Positions 27,592 to 36,545 are shown, counted from the stretch's first letter. The stretch is 40,718 nucleotides of DNA from Oscillatoriales cyanobacterium PMM_0019 (GCA_949127975.1 CASBRB010000184.1:1-40718), one strand, 5' to 3'. Made by a program: numbers and translations. Notes: generated by a model from the sequence alone, not told the origin.

Positions 27592-27997
27592 CTGTGCTAA
27601 TCCTGAAAGAAATGTAAATTATTGTAAAAATAGAAAAGTGACATCCCTCTTTGGTTATAATAAAACGTTAGAGTTTTAGCAGGGGTGCAGTTATGGTGAG
27701 ACGTATAGGGAACTCGATCGGCATAGGTACGCATAGACTCAAAATTACAGGAGATGGTGTGATTGGTTTGTCTCGTTCGTTTATTTTTGCTGGAGTACCC
27801 AGTTAGCAGCAAAAATTGTCAAGCTGATTCTTAATGCTAACTCATCGCGGCTACAAATAGCAGCTTCATTGCTTATAGATTTTACTTAATGATAAAGACT
27901 TTGTTTAAAATTAATAAGTATATGTCAAAATATGAGTTTCCAGAGGGATTGGTATAATTCCATAATATTACCATATTCTTCCCTTAGGTACAGTTAT
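27592..27997. other. AT-rich stretch between tRNA-Arg and the S1-domain gene
   Basis: About 400 bases hold the micro-ORF candidate at 27693 and otherwise A/T-rich DNA without coding signals. The minus-strand track ORF 27597..27812 looks like noise. Confidence 0.6.
27656..27806 (+). other. Candidate 37-residue micro-gene with promoter and RBS
   Basis: A TATAAT hexamer at 27656-27661 is followed by a 31-base leader, then AGGGGTG seven bases before ATG 27693. The ORF runs 37 residues (MVRRIGNSIG...SRSFIFAGVPS) to TAG at 27804. The -35 box is weak. No family is recognised. It may be a real small gene, a leader peptide, or chance. Confidence 0.35.
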
Positions 27998-29113
27998 TTA
28001 CATCCTTTCTTTCTGATGGTATTTTGCCACCGTTTCTTCTGCTTTTTCATAGACAAATAATGGGTCTCTAAGCATATCACCTGGTTCATTCTCTAAATCA
28101 CTCGTTGAGAGTGACACTCGCCCTTTTTCAACATCAATCCAGACAATTATTGCTCTAACCCAGTCACCAACTTGAAAAACTAGCTCTGGATGATCAACAG
28201 GTTGTTGGGAAATTGTGGCAGTAGGTAGTAGTGCATAATATCCACCAATATCAACGAAGACACCATACGAGCGAATTCGACAAATAGTACCATCTACCAG
28301 TTGACCAAGTTTAAGCGTTTTGAACCTTGCTTTTGCTGAAGCAGTACGATTTGGTGTTCGTCTTTTTATAGAATTATCATGCAGTCCATATTTTTTATTT
28401 AACTCAATTCTTCGCTTCTCATACCAACTTGCATCCAATTCACCTAAAGCAATATCGATTGGTATATTTTTGTAGAAGCTGACAATTGCGTAGGCTTCTG
28501 TGACTTGCTGGTTAACTGCTAAATGTGTAATCCATAACATTACATCATGTAGAATTACCAGCCATTGTTGTTCTAGCGTTAGTTGATTCCATACAGTTTC
28601 ACGTCCGGTTTCGCCAACCCTGCCATGTCCTCCCCAGTACATTGCTAAACGTGTTCGCCAATTTTGACCCCTAATATTATACGGGTTGAGCAATGTTTCC
28701 CAATTTATATTGCTCAGATCGTTAATATGTGACCATTCTGATGGTTGATACTCATCTTTCAGAAATTTTATGACTCCATCATAAAAAGCTTCGATCACTT
28801 CATAACGTTCAGCAGTAATCTTGAGGCGTGTTGTAGTATCGTTACCGCAAATCCACGGATCAATATGGAATTGCATAAGTAGATCGCTCAAACGCTCAGC
28901 TATCAGCTCTACTCCATGACCTTCCTCATCTATTATCATTTTTGCAGGTAGTTGAGAGTCTCGAATTTGCCCCAACCAGATGTACAGTTCTTGATAAGGA
29001 TCGAATGTAGATGATGTCCAAATTTGAGTGCAAATATCATCGGCTTCTATGCGAAGCAAAATCCATCCTCTGAGAATACCTTCATTAGAGGATTGCTTAA
29101 GGGTCACTTTCAT
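27998..29113 (-). CDS. S1-domain RNA-binding protein with uncharacterised N-terminal domain
   Basis: The 371-residue protein ends in an S1 (OB-fold) RNA-binding domain at about 265-345 (LKLGQLVDGTICRIRSYGVFVDIGGYYALLP, then VFQVGDWVRAIIVWIDVEKGRVSLSTS). The first 240 residues are an unrecognised Trp- and acidic-rich region (WILLRIEADD, then ELYIWLGQIRDSQLP), with a conserved-looking WVQQWLVILHDVMLWITHL-like helix in the middle. No catalytic motif is evident. The S1 part suggests RNA or ribosome contact. The gene stands alone on the minus strand between tRNA genes, in AT-rich DNA unlike the neighbouring core genes, which suggests recent acquisition. Confidence 0.82.
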   Translation of the reverse strand: MKVTLKQSSNEGILRGWILLRIEADDICTQIWTSSTFDPYQELYIWLGQIRDSQLPAKMIIDEEGHGVELIAERLSDLLMQFHIDPWICGNDTTTRLKITAERYEVIEAFYDGVIKFLKDEYQPSEWSHINDLSNINWETLLNPYNIRGQNWRTRLAMYWGGHGRVGETGRETVWNQLTLEQQWLVILHDVMLWITHLAVNQQVTEAYAIVSFYKNIPIDIALGELDASWYEKRRIELNKKYGLHDNSIKRRTPNRTASAKARFKTLKLGQLVDGTICRIRSYGVFVDIGGYYALLPTATISQQPVDHPELVFQVGDWVRAIIVWIDVEKGRVSLSTSDLENEPGDMLRDPLFVYEKAEETVAKYHQKERM

Positions 29114-29175
29114 TGATTCAAAACAATACAGCGGATTGCAAGTGAGTGGAGTACACGCATGGCAGGGGCGGGCAC

Positions 29176-29225
29176 AGCGTCACCGACGCTACAATCCTAC
29201 CATACCTCATGCGGCTGCAAGCCGC
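29176..29225. repeat. Two adjacent perfect hairpins
   Basis: AGCGTCACCGACGCT (29176-29190) and GCGGCTGCAAGCCGC (29211-29225) are perfect hairpins in the upstream region of the S1-domain gene. They are of the dispersed palindrome type. Confidence 0.65.
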
Positions 29226-29366
29226 TGTATATCGCGATTCGCTCATAGACAAAACCAGCTTAGCACTACTAAGGAACCCATAATAAGCACCGATCGCTTG
29301 ACATCTACCTAAAATGCACCTAACGTCTATTTGGCTAAAAGCCTTGATATATCGTCAATTTAAGAA

Positions 29367-29438
<72 letters not shown>

Positions 29439-29468
29439 GAATAGTTTGACCCTTCATTTTTATGGTGG

Positions 29469-29551
29469 TGGGCCGGGCTAGATTTGAACTAGCGTAGGCG
29501 TAAGCCAGCGGATTTACAGTCCGCCCCCATTAACCACTCGGGCACCGACCC
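29469..29551 (-). tRNA. trnY-GUA: tRNA-Tyr (GUA anticodon)
   Basis: The 83-nt class II tRNA on the minus strand has acceptor GGGTCGG/CCGGCCC (one G-U pair), anticodon loop CTGTAAA (anticodon GTA) on GCGGA/TCCGC, a long variable arm, and T arm GCTAG TTCAAAT CTAGC. It follows the Tyr type; it sits 30 bases upstream of tRNA-Thr in the same direction, so they are probably one transcript. Confidence 0.95.
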
Positions 29552-29696
29552 ATATCCCCCACAAAAATTAATGTTAGCACAACCGCTAGCAAATACCAAG
29601 CCTTTTTTTAAAATTTTTCACAATTTCGCCTAACTCTAAAGTTTTCTAGGGGAATTAGTCTAGTCTAAGAGTAGGTAGGCTAACCGTCTGTATCAC

Positions 29697-30386
29697 ATGC
29701 CCCTGTCGATCCTGCTTGCAGATGACAACTTAGGAACTCGTGTTTCTGTCAGAGATTACTTAGAAATGTCTGGGTACTCAGTCATCGTGGCTGAGGATGG
29801 ACAAGAGGCGCTGTCTATGGTAAAGGCTTATCGCCCTCATTTGATAGTGACAGATATTACTATGCCCCGAATGGACGGCTATGAACTGGTGCGGAAGGTA
29901 CGTCAGCAACCGGAGTTCCGCCTGTTGCCAGTGATCTTTTTGACGGAACGTGCCAGTATCTTAGAACGCATTCGCGGCTATCAGTTAGGGTGTGACTTTT
30001 ATCTGCCCAAGCCTTTTGAAATGCAAGAGCTGGGTGCGATGATTCGCAATTTAATGGAGCGCGAGCAGATCATCCAGTCGGAGTGGCGATTCTTCCACTC
30101 ATCAACACCCCCAGAGGCGGGCTCGTCTTCACTACAACCATTCCCGATGCCAACTCAGAATATTAACGATGCCCTGCCACGATCGAGTGCCCTCAAACTA
30201 ACCAAGCGAGAACAGGAAGTTTTAGATTTACTCACCACAGGTCTATCTAACGCTGAAATTGGCAACCACCTGCACCTAAGTCCTCGCACGATCGAAAAAT
30301 ACGTCAGCAGTCTCCTCAGAAAAACTACCACTAACAACCGAGCAGAGCTGGTTCGTTTTGCCCTGGATCATAAATTGGTGAAATAG
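29697..30386 (+). CDS. NarL/LuxR-family response regulator
   Basis: The 229-residue protein has a receiver with acidic pair Asp9-Asp10, phosphoacceptor Asp53 (LIVTDITMPRMDGYE) and Lys105 (YLPKPF). A Ser/Pro-rich linker precedes the C-terminal LuxR HTH (about 165-229: LTKREQEVLDLLTTGLSNAEIG, then SPRTIEKYVSSLLRKT). The arrangement resembles the Ycf29-type orphan regulators kept in cyanobacteria and red-algal plastids. No kinase is adjacent. A GGCTAACC-type leader precedes ATG 29697 without a clear Shine-Dalgarno. It is convergent with the phosphatase gene, 14 bp apart. Confidence 0.92.
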   Translation: MPLSILLADDNLGTRVSVRDYLEMSGYSVIVAEDGQEALSMVKAYRPHLIVTDITMPRMDGYELVRKVRQQPEFRLLPVIFLTERASILERIRGYQLGCDFYLPKPFEMQELGAMIRNLMEREQIIQSEWRFFHSSTPPEAGSSSLQPFPMPTQNINDALPRSSALKLTKREQEVLDLLTTGLSNAEIGNHLHLSPRTIEKYVSSLLRKTTTNNRAELVRFALDHKLVK

Positions 30387-30400
30387 TCAATACCTACCAA

Positions 30401-30874
30401 CTACTGATTTTTAACAACCTGTTCCAGTAGCCCTTCGCAGGCGTCTAATAGAATATTAATCACCCGATCGAACCCTTCGGAGCCACCGTAGTAGGGATCG
30501 GGGACTTCCCGCTCGCGATGATGCCTACAAAAGTCACACATCAACCGCACCTTATCCCGATACTGATTAGCGGAGTCAAGAAAAAGAATATCCCGATAGT
30601 TCTCCCTGTCCATTGCCAGAATCAAGTCAAAATTTTCCAAGTCTGACCTTTGAAACTGCCTAGCGCTACCTCGGAGTGTAATCCCCCGTGCTTTCGCTGC
30701 TGCTACCATCCTATGATCGGGCGGACTGCCAATGTGGTAGCCGCCAGTACCAGCAGAATCACAAACGATCCCTGAACTGAGTCCTGCTTGCTCAATCAAA
30801 TGATTCATGATATTCTCTGCGGTTGGAGAACGGCAGATATTACCAAGGCAGACAAAGAGTAGCTTATATGGCAC
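30401..30874 (-). CDS. Low-molecular-weight protein tyrosine phosphatase
   Basis: The active-site P-loop is FVCLGNICRSPTAEN near the N-terminus (Cys9 to Arg15 with the GTG start at 30874), and the general acid Asp lies in PDPYYGG near the C-terminus. At about 157 residues it has normal length. In cyanobacteria such enzymes counteract Tyr kinases that control exopolysaccharide export and light acclimation. I use GTG 30874 (MPYKLLF) because the family begins a few residues before the P-loop; GTG 30877 is also possible. The extra 36 residues in the track ORF look unlike coding sequence. Confidence 0.93.
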   Translation of the reverse strand: MPYKLLFVCLGNICRSPTAENIMNHLIEQAGLSSGIVCDSAGTGGYHIGSPPDHRMVAAAKARGITLRGSARQFQRSDLENFDLILAMDRENYRDILFLDSANQYRDKVRLMCDFCRHHREREVPDPYYGGSEGFDRVINILLDACEGLLEQVVKNQ

Positions 30875-31023
30875 CACCTTTTCCCCAATCACATAGATAC
30901 CCTGATAATTATTGCAGACTTCAGCATGAGCCCTCAGCTCGTAGCTACCTTTGCGTTCTTTGCGTAAACCTCCGCGTCGCAATGCGATTAAAAATATTTA
31001 ATTCAGACGCCCGAAGCTCTATC

Positions 31024-31674
31024 TTACTCATCTGCTCGTTTGAGCAAGATAGCTCTTAGCCCAGCAGATTTAGCTCCCTGATAGTCTTCTGTATAGCTGT
31101 CGCCGATGTGCCATGCCTCGTGGACGTTGCATTGATGTTTTTCTAGTGCCGCTGCGAAAATCTCCCTATCGGGTTTAGCTGCTCCAACTTGCGAGGAAAT
31201 GGTGACGGAGGTGAAAAATTGTGCTACACCTAGAGATTCTAAGACGCCGTAGATACGGGAATCAAAATTAGACAGCACCCCCATTTCAATTCCCATCTGT
31301 TGCCATTGTTCTAAAGCTGGCTGGACATCAGGATAAACAAACCAAGGTTCAGCAGTAGCAAAGTGGGCATAGAGTTGTTGAAAGAAAGCAGCAAAATCTG
31401 AGAATTGGTGGTAGACATCTGCTTGTTGAAAGGTGTCTAATGCTAGAGCCTCCCACCATTTAAACTCGCAATTGGGAATTTCTTGCGGTTCTACTCCCAG
31501 AAATACTGGCGGTTCAGAAGCAGCAAAAGCTTTATAAAACGCTGCATTCAAAATTTTAGCTGGGACCTCAACGCCAAATTCCTGGGCAATTTCACTATAT
31601 ATCTGCCCAACACTACCTCGGATGCCAAATAGTGTACCAACAGCATCGACAAAAATAACTTTAGGTTGCTTCAT
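31024..31674 (-). CDS. HAD-superfamily hydrolase
   Basis: The 216-residue protein has motif I FVDAVGTLF with nucleophile Asp10 (so +2 is Val rather than the usual Asp), a helical cap (about 25-110), motif II LSNFDSRIY, the Lys of motif III in GAAKPDREIF, and motif IV HIGDSYTEDYQGA. Missing the second Asp argues for a modified or weak phosphatase, as in the REG-2-like HAD group. The substrate is not known. It lies 3 bp downstream of the NdbB-like gene on the same strand, so they are co-transcribed. Confidence 0.9.
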   Translation of the reverse strand: MKQPKVIFVDAVGTLFGIRGSVGQIYSEIAQEFGVEVPAKILNAAFYKAFAASEPPVFLGVEPQEIPNCEFKWWEALALDTFQQADVYHQFSDFAAFFQQLYAHFATAEPWFVYPDVQPALEQWQQMGIEMGVLSNFDSRIYGVLESLGVAQFFTSVTISSQVGAAKPDREIFAAALEKHQCNVHEAWHIGDSYTEDYQGAKSAGLRAILLKRADE

Positions 31675-31677
31675 TTG

Positions 31678-32865
31678 TTATTTGTCAGCTAAGAGATCCA
31701 AAATTGGTTGAGCTATCCAGTTTAAGCCGACTTTCAACTGGTGGTTGGGGTTTGGCAGACGATAAAGATAAGCTAGACGCCTCGCCATGTAGGCAACAGG
31801 ACCATCCAATTTAATTCCCAAACCGCTGAAAGTAGCATTATCCGTCCCTAAGCTCAAAATTTCCCCTAAGTGCTGATAGCGGAAAGGAAGTAGGGGTCGA
31901 TTGGTGAGTGAAGCCCAAATGTTCCAGGCGGCGAAATCGGATTGCTGGAAAGCCACCTGAGCGGTTTTTGGTACTAACTTCCCTTCGGCATCGTGGCATT
32001 CGGCTACATCCCCTAGGGCAAAAATCTCTGGTCGATCGACTACTTGCAGAGTGGGTGTTACCATCAAACTGCCGCTTTGATTGTGCTTCAGGGGGAGCGT
32101 ACTCACTACGTTAGTTACTTTAGTCCCCACCGTCCACAGCACCAAATCCACTGGAATAGTATCTACCTGCCCTTTATATAACAGTGAGATGGTGTCTGGG
32201 CCGATCGAGTTAAGGGTTGTGTCCAAATCGATCCAGACACCTCGCTTATCTAATGCTTTTTGTGCTGCTTCCCGGTTAAAGTTGGGAGAAGTGCGGAGAA
32301 TCATATCGCTCATTTCAATCAACCGCAGGCGTCCGCGTTGCTTGAGACGATCTGCCAGTTTGCAGGCTAACTCTACACCGCAGTAACCACCTCCTACGAT
32401 CGCTACTCGGATTTTATCTGCGGTGGATGCTTCTAAAATCCGCAGTCTTTCTTCTAGACGATAGGCATCTGCCATCGATCGAAACGGGATGGCATACTCA
32501 CTGGCTCCGGGCACCATATCCAGGGGCGTTTCTCCACCTAGTGCCAACACTAAGCGATCGTAGGATAGTTCCGAACTATCCTGTAACTGCACCCAAGATT
32601 CGTCTACATTTATTCCAGATACTACCCCTTGACAAAAGCGTACACCTGTGTTATTCAGGATCTCCGAAAACGGTGGGGCAATTTCCCAAGTTTGCAGTTC
32701 GCCCGTGACGAGTTCATACAGCAAGGGGGTGAACAGAAAGCGATCGTGCCGATCGATCAGGACAATTTCGGGTTTTTGCGGCTTTTCCCAGGGCAACTGA
32801 CTCAGGCTTAGGGCAGTGTAGAGACCCCCAAAGCCTCCACCAAGGATACAGATACGTGCGCTCAT
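31678..32865 (-). CDS. ndbB: Type II NAD(P)H-quinone oxidoreductase, NdbB-like
   Basis: The 395-residue flavoprotein has two Rossmann motifs, ILGGGFGGLY near residues 7-16 for FAD and VAIVGGGYCGVEL near 155 for NAD(P)H. The late FALGDVAEC binds FAD. It lacks a membrane helix, so it is a peripheral protein. Length and wording (LYELVTGELQTWEIAPPF) are close to the cyanobacterial NdbB group, which reduces a quinone intermediate of phylloquinone synthesis. I infer that function from resemblance only; respiration-type NADH oxidation is the alternative. The HAD gene follows at 3 bp. Confidence 0.88.
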   Translation of the reverse strand: MSARICILGGGFGGLYTALSLSQLPWEKPQKPEIVLIDRHDRFLFTPLLYELVTGELQTWEIAPPFSEILNNTGVRFCQGVVSGINVDESWVQLQDSSELSYDRLVLALGGETPLDMVPGASEYAIPFRSMADAYRLEERLRILEASTADKIRVAIVGGGYCGVELACKLADRLKQRGRLRLIEMSDMILRTSPNFNREAAQKALDKRGVWIDLDTTLNSIGPDTISLLYKGQVDTIPVDLVLWTVGTKVTNVVSTLPLKHNQSGSLMVTPTLQVVDRPEIFALGDVAECHDAEGKLVPKTAQVAFQQSDFAAWNIWASLTNRPLLPFRYQHLGEILSLGTDNATFSGLGIKLDGPVAYMARRLAYLYRLPNPNHQLKVGLNWIAQPILDLLADK

Positions 32866-32879
32866 CTAAAAAACTCCGG

Positions 32880-33241
32880 GAGTGTGGAAACCGTGTGGCT
32901 TTAGCCCACGGATGAAACACGACTCGCTAAATTCATTTAGCGTCCCCTTGCGGGGTAGAGGGGTATGGTTGCCCCTCCTTGAGGATATGGTTGTCCCCAA
33001 CTCCTGAAAGGAGTAAAGTTTGCCTAGCCAATGTTATCGGTCGGTACTATCCCAACCACACTGTCTTGCCCCTCGTAGGACTGTTTAATGATCGGGTTCT
33101 AGAGCATGGAACTGGCGTCGCATTCCAAGGTAGGTCTTGAACTCTTACCAATAACGTAGTTTCCCCATTACTGGGACTTAGGCTGGTCAGCTATCTAAAG
33201 TTGGAGGCACGAAGCCCCGTCTATGAGAGAGCGGGGTGCTG
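32880..33241. mobile_element. Cluster of hairpins resembling an IS200/IS605-type remnant
   Basis: The 427-base gap before the PLD gene contains no protein gene but at least four hairpins: CCGTGTGGCTTTAGCCCACGG (32891-32911, one bulge), CGCTAAATTCATTTAGCG (32925-32942), ACTCCTGAAAGGAGT (33000-33014) and GCCCCG...CGGGGTGC (33213-33238). Subterminal bulged hairpins and a GAAGCCCC...GGGGTGCTGAC end are usual for IS200/IS605 elements and the guide-RNA region of tnpB. No tnpA or tnpB reading frame survives, so it would be a solo end or decayed element. Confidence 0.45.
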
Positions 33242-33292
33242 ACAGTTAAATGGGTGGGCGTGCTAGCAGGGCAACTTTTTTAACGATAGCAA

Positions 33293-34726
33293 TTATATAT
33301 TTGATTCTGAAGGTTCCAATTCTAAGGTCGGGGTAGGTTCCTGACTACTCGAATTGTTTCTGCACTGTTGGGCATGAGGTAGACTGGAGAGTCCCACTAC
33401 TGCTGTGGCATACAGCCGACTGAATTCCCGCTCGTAGTGTGCCGCGACGGTGGGATTTTGGATCGCGACCAAAGTTTCATCATTGAGATAGTTAGCTGAC
33501 TTAGACCAGTTTTGACTGCCTGCAATAACCATTGTACCGTCTAAGATAGCCATTTTACTATGCACTCCCCGATCGCCCGATGGGGCGGTGGGGTAGCCGA
33601 CTGTAGCGATCGGATGGTGCCAGGGTTTAACTTGAATCAAGCTATGTTTCTTACCAGAGTGGGGGCAGACTCCCATAGCATCGTAGGCTTTCGAGTAAGG
33701 TCGGGCATAGAAATCTGGGTCGATTAGTATTTTGATATCTCCTGCTCCTCGATCGCTGACTTCCGATAAAGTATCACTAATATTCTGGTCGGAAAACACA
33801 AATAGCGCGATATGCACGCTATGCCGAGCCTGTTGCACAAAGTAAGCTATTATACCATTACTGGTGGCTGCAATATCCTGATTTCTACTAGCCGGTGAGA
33901 AATTTATGGTGATAGTTCCCTTACCCACAGGAATTGTTACGGGGGGTCTGTAGGGCTTATGGGATTTAAACACACCCTGCCACATATAATTAAACTCATC
34001 AGTAAAAACTTTGGCAATTTGAGGATTATCAGCAAGGACAACCATATTATTAGGGTTCCCGCGACTTTCAGGGCTATTAAAATCGCCGTGCATTTCAGAT
34101 GTAGTCAGGTTGCCGCTAGATATAATGGTGGTTTTTCCGTCCACGACTACAAACTTGTGGTGCATCAGCCCACTACCTTTAGTAGTACCTGATGCTGTAT
34201 CATCCTTGACTTCAATGCCATTTTCACGCAACAGCGCTAGGGCATCAGCAGGATATCGCTGCAATTCTTCAAAAGCCTGTTTGTCATGCTGATTCATCCG
34301 AGCCATTTCTGCTGGCGTGTAGTCACTTACAGCTTGATTGTACTTATTGTCAATGATTAGCCTGACTCTGACTCCGCTGTTGTGTTTGGCTACTAGGGCT
34401 TGCGCCACTTTGGGTAGTCGGAACTCCATAACCGCGATATCCACAGTAGATTGTGCCCGATTGATGGCATCGATTATCTGCTGCTCTAGATTGTCTCCCT
34501 GACGGGTAAAGTTACGGTAGGGGTCTTGGTAGTGTTCAGCTTGATTGTGGTTGAAATAAACTTTAACAGCAGGATCTTGGGGCAGGGGGGAGGCAAACTC
34601 AGCGTATGGCTTGAGCGTATGGAAGAGTGCCAGCCCTCCGCTCAGAAAGAGAGCAAGCAGAAAAGCCCAGAAAGCTTTTGGGAACTTGCGATGCCAGGAA
34701 GCCATAGAGTCAGCTACGAATTTCAT
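33293..34726 (-). CDS. Phospholipase D-like protein
   Basis: The 477-residue protein has an N-terminal membrane anchor (FWAFLLALFLSGGLALF, about 19-35) and two PLD domains. Each HKD motif is intact: HHKFVVVDG in the first and VHSKMAILDG in the second, with the following GSQNWSKSA block. It likely acts outside the cytosol. Such proteins may be phospholipases, cardiolipin-type synthases, or nucleases; the substrate is not shown by sequence. The C-terminus is an acidic Pro/Ser tail (SSSQEPTPTLELEPS). The gene stands alone. Confidence 0.88.
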   Translation of the reverse strand: MKFVADSMASWHRKFPKAFWAFLLALFLSGGLALFHTLKPYAEFASPLPQDPAVKVYFNHNQAEHYQDPYRNFTRQGDNLEQQIIDAINRAQSTVDIAVMEFRLPKVAQALVAKHNSGVRVRLIIDNKYNQAVSDYTPAEMARMNQHDKQAFEELQRYPADALALLRENGIEVKDDTASGTTKGSGLMHHKFVVVDGKTTIISSGNLTTSEMHGDFNSPESRGNPNNMVVLADNPQIAKVFTDEFNYMWQGVFKSHKPYRPPVTIPVGKGTITINFSPASRNQDIAATSNGIIAYFVQQARHSVHIALFVFSDQNISDTLSEVSDRGAGDIKILIDPDFYARPYSKAYDAMGVCPHSGKKHSLIQVKPWHHPIATVGYPTAPSGDRGVHSKMAILDGTMVIAGSQNWSKSANYLNDETLVAIQNPTVAAHYEREFSRLYATAVVGLSSLPHAQQCRNNSSSQEPTPTLELEPSESNI

Positions 34727-34907
34727 TTGTAACCAAAAATTTAGTGTTGTTGGTATTTTACTTTGTCTGCTGTTAGGTCTAAATTCATGTATTATTAATC
34801 TTCAAGTAGATAAAGTTTTCATTTGCCCCATCGTCTCATAATAGAGGCGAAGCGTTCACTATGTAGGATTACGGTGGGGGTGCGGGTGCCTACGTACACC
34901 ATAGGTC

Positions 34908-35291
34908 ATGTCTAGAAGAAAGAAAATGTTTCCCTGCGGGCACAAGGGGTATGGTCAAGGGTGCCACCGATGTCTCCAAGAACGCTTGCTGCTAGAACAA
35001 AAACAGCAACAAAGACGGCAATGGGAAAACTCTTTTGCCCAAGATCCCATTGATTTAACCGATTTGCCCAATCATGTGGTAGTAAAGGCACGTTATATTA
35101 TAGCTGGATTACAGACTCAAACAGATTATAGACAATTTGGCGGCAAGCGGCTGCGTCACAATCGCTCGATCGTCAGCATTCCTGTAACACGAAACTACAG
35201 AATGCTCTGCCGCGACTATGGTAGTTTTTTAGTACCCCAAGAAGTATTGTCACACGAAGACTACAATGTATGTAAACCTGGCGGATATTAA
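34908..35291 (+). CDS. Small Cys/His zinc-finger protein of unknown function
   Basis: The 127-residue protein starts with FPCGHKGYGQGCHRC, a compact Cys-x-His plus Cys-x-His-x-x-Cys cluster that would bind one zinc. Next is a basic, Gln-rich helix (LLLEQKQQQRRQW). The C-terminal half (VVKARYIIAGLQTQTDYRQF, then SIPVTRNYRMLCRDYG) resembles the RelE/ParE toxin fold in wording, but I do not see a full match. I recall this as a DUF limited to cyanobacteria. It lies 48 bp upstream of the cysteine desulfurase gene and in the same direction. Confidence 0.8.
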   Translation: MSRRKKMFPCGHKGYGQGCHRCLQERLLLEQKQQQRRQWENSFAQDPIDLTDLPNHVVVKARYIIAGLQTQTDYRQFGGKRLRHNRSIVSIPVTRNYRMLCRDYGSFLVPQEVLSHEDYNVCKPGGY

Positions 35292-35339
35292 TGCGGAATT
35301 AGGCTAAGCAGGCTTTCGTTGTTCTCAATTTTTAAATAA

Positions 35340-36515
35340 ATGGCTAAAAAACTGCAAATTTATCTCGACTATAGCGCCACGACAGCGCCCCGACCAGAGG
35401 TAATTGTCGCTATGCAACAAGCCCTTAGTGAACAGTGGGGCAATCCATCGAGTTTGCACGAGTGGGGACAACGAGCGTTAATGGTGGTAGAAAAAGCCAG
35501 ACTCCAGGTAGCTGGGCTGATTAACGCGCCTGAGGCAGAGTCGATAATCTTTACCTCTGGAGGCACGGAGGCAAACAACTTGGCGATAATGGGCGTCGCC
35601 CACTTATATACGACGCCTCAGCATCTCATTATTTCTAGTGTTGAGCATTCAGCAGTGGCAGAACCAGCGCGATTACTAGAAAAGTGGGGCTGGGAGGTGA
35701 CGAGGCTGCCAGTAGATTCCTGGGGAAGAGTTAGGGAGAACGATTTAGAGTCAGCGATAAGACCAAATACAGTTTTAGTTTCGGTAATTTACGGTCAAAG
35801 TGAAGTCGGCACGCTGCAACCGATAGCCACTTTGGGAGAAATTGCACGCTCAAAAGGGGTTTTGTTCCATACCGATGCTGTGCAGGTTGTAGGACGTCTG
35901 CCGTTGGATGTGCAGCAGTTGCCAGTGGATTTGCTGTCGATTTCTAGTCACAAGATTTATGGTCCTCAGGGTGCTGGGGCGCTTTACGTGCGACCTGGTG
36001 TAGAATTAGTTCCGTTACTGAGTGGCGGCGGGCAAGAATGGGGGCGGCGCTCTGGTACTCAGGCTGTACCTGCTATAGCTGGTTTTGGTGTAGCTGCGGA
36101 ATTAGCGTTACTAGAAATGGAGGTGGAAACGCTACGTTTAATTAAGTTGCGCGATCGCCTAATAGCCAACCTTGCTGATACTCCCAACCTCAAACCCACA
36201 GGGGATAGGATTTGGCGACTGCCCCACCATGTCAGTTTCTGTGTTACTGGTAATGGTGAAAAAGTCACCGGAAAAACCTTGGTGCGACAACTCAACCTGG
36301 CGGGGATTGCCATCAGTTCCGGTTCTGCTTGTAGCAGTGGCAAAACCACCCCCAGTCCAGTGTTGCTGGCAATGGGGTATAACTCGCGGGATGCTAAAGG
36401 AGCTATCCGCCTGACACTAGGGCGTGATACCACCGAAGCTGATGTGGACTGGACAGCAATGGTAATTAAGCAAATCTTAGCACGGCTGATGCCAGCTTTG
36501 GCTTTATCAAAGTAA
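35340..36515 (+). CDS. Cysteine desulfurase (NifS/IscS class)
   Basis: This PLP enzyme takes sulfur from cysteine as a persulfide for Fe-S clusters and tRNA thiolation. At 391 residues it has the class V aminotransferase fold: YLDYSATTAPRPEV at the N-terminus, FTSGGTEANNLAI, HTDAVQVVG, the PLP lysine in ISSHKIYGPQGAGAL (Lys205) and the catalytic loop SSGSACSSG (Cys331). It follows the zinc-finger gene by 48 bp and precedes the helicase by 30 bp. The IscS/NifS split cannot be made with certainty; no isc scaffold genes are next to it. Confidence 0.95.
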   Translation: MAKKLQIYLDYSATTAPRPEVIVAMQQALSEQWGNPSSLHEWGQRALMVVEKARLQVAGLINAPEAESIIFTSGGTEANNLAIMGVAHLYTTPQHLIISSVEHSAVAEPARLLEKWGWEVTRLPVDSWGRVRENDLESAIRPNTVLVSVIYGQSEVGTLQPIATLGEIARSKGVLFHTDAVQVVGRLPLDVQQLPVDLLSISSHKIYGPQGAGALYVRPGVELVPLLSGGGQEWGRRSGTQAVPAIAGFGVAAELALLEMEVETLRLIKLRDRLIANLADTPNLKPTGDRIWRLPHHVSFCVTGNGEKVTGKTLVRQLNLAGIAISSGSACSSGKTTPSPVLLAMGYNSRDAKGAIRLTLGRDTTEADVDWTAMVIKQILARLMPALALSK

Positions 36516-36545
36516 GTTGCATAGTATAGCATTTGATTGTAGTTT

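Noticed and set aside
27597-27812. 71-codon minus-strand ORF after tRNA-Arg
   Set aside because: It lacks a ribosome site and has AT-rich random-looking composition; the opposite-strand micro-ORF has better signals.
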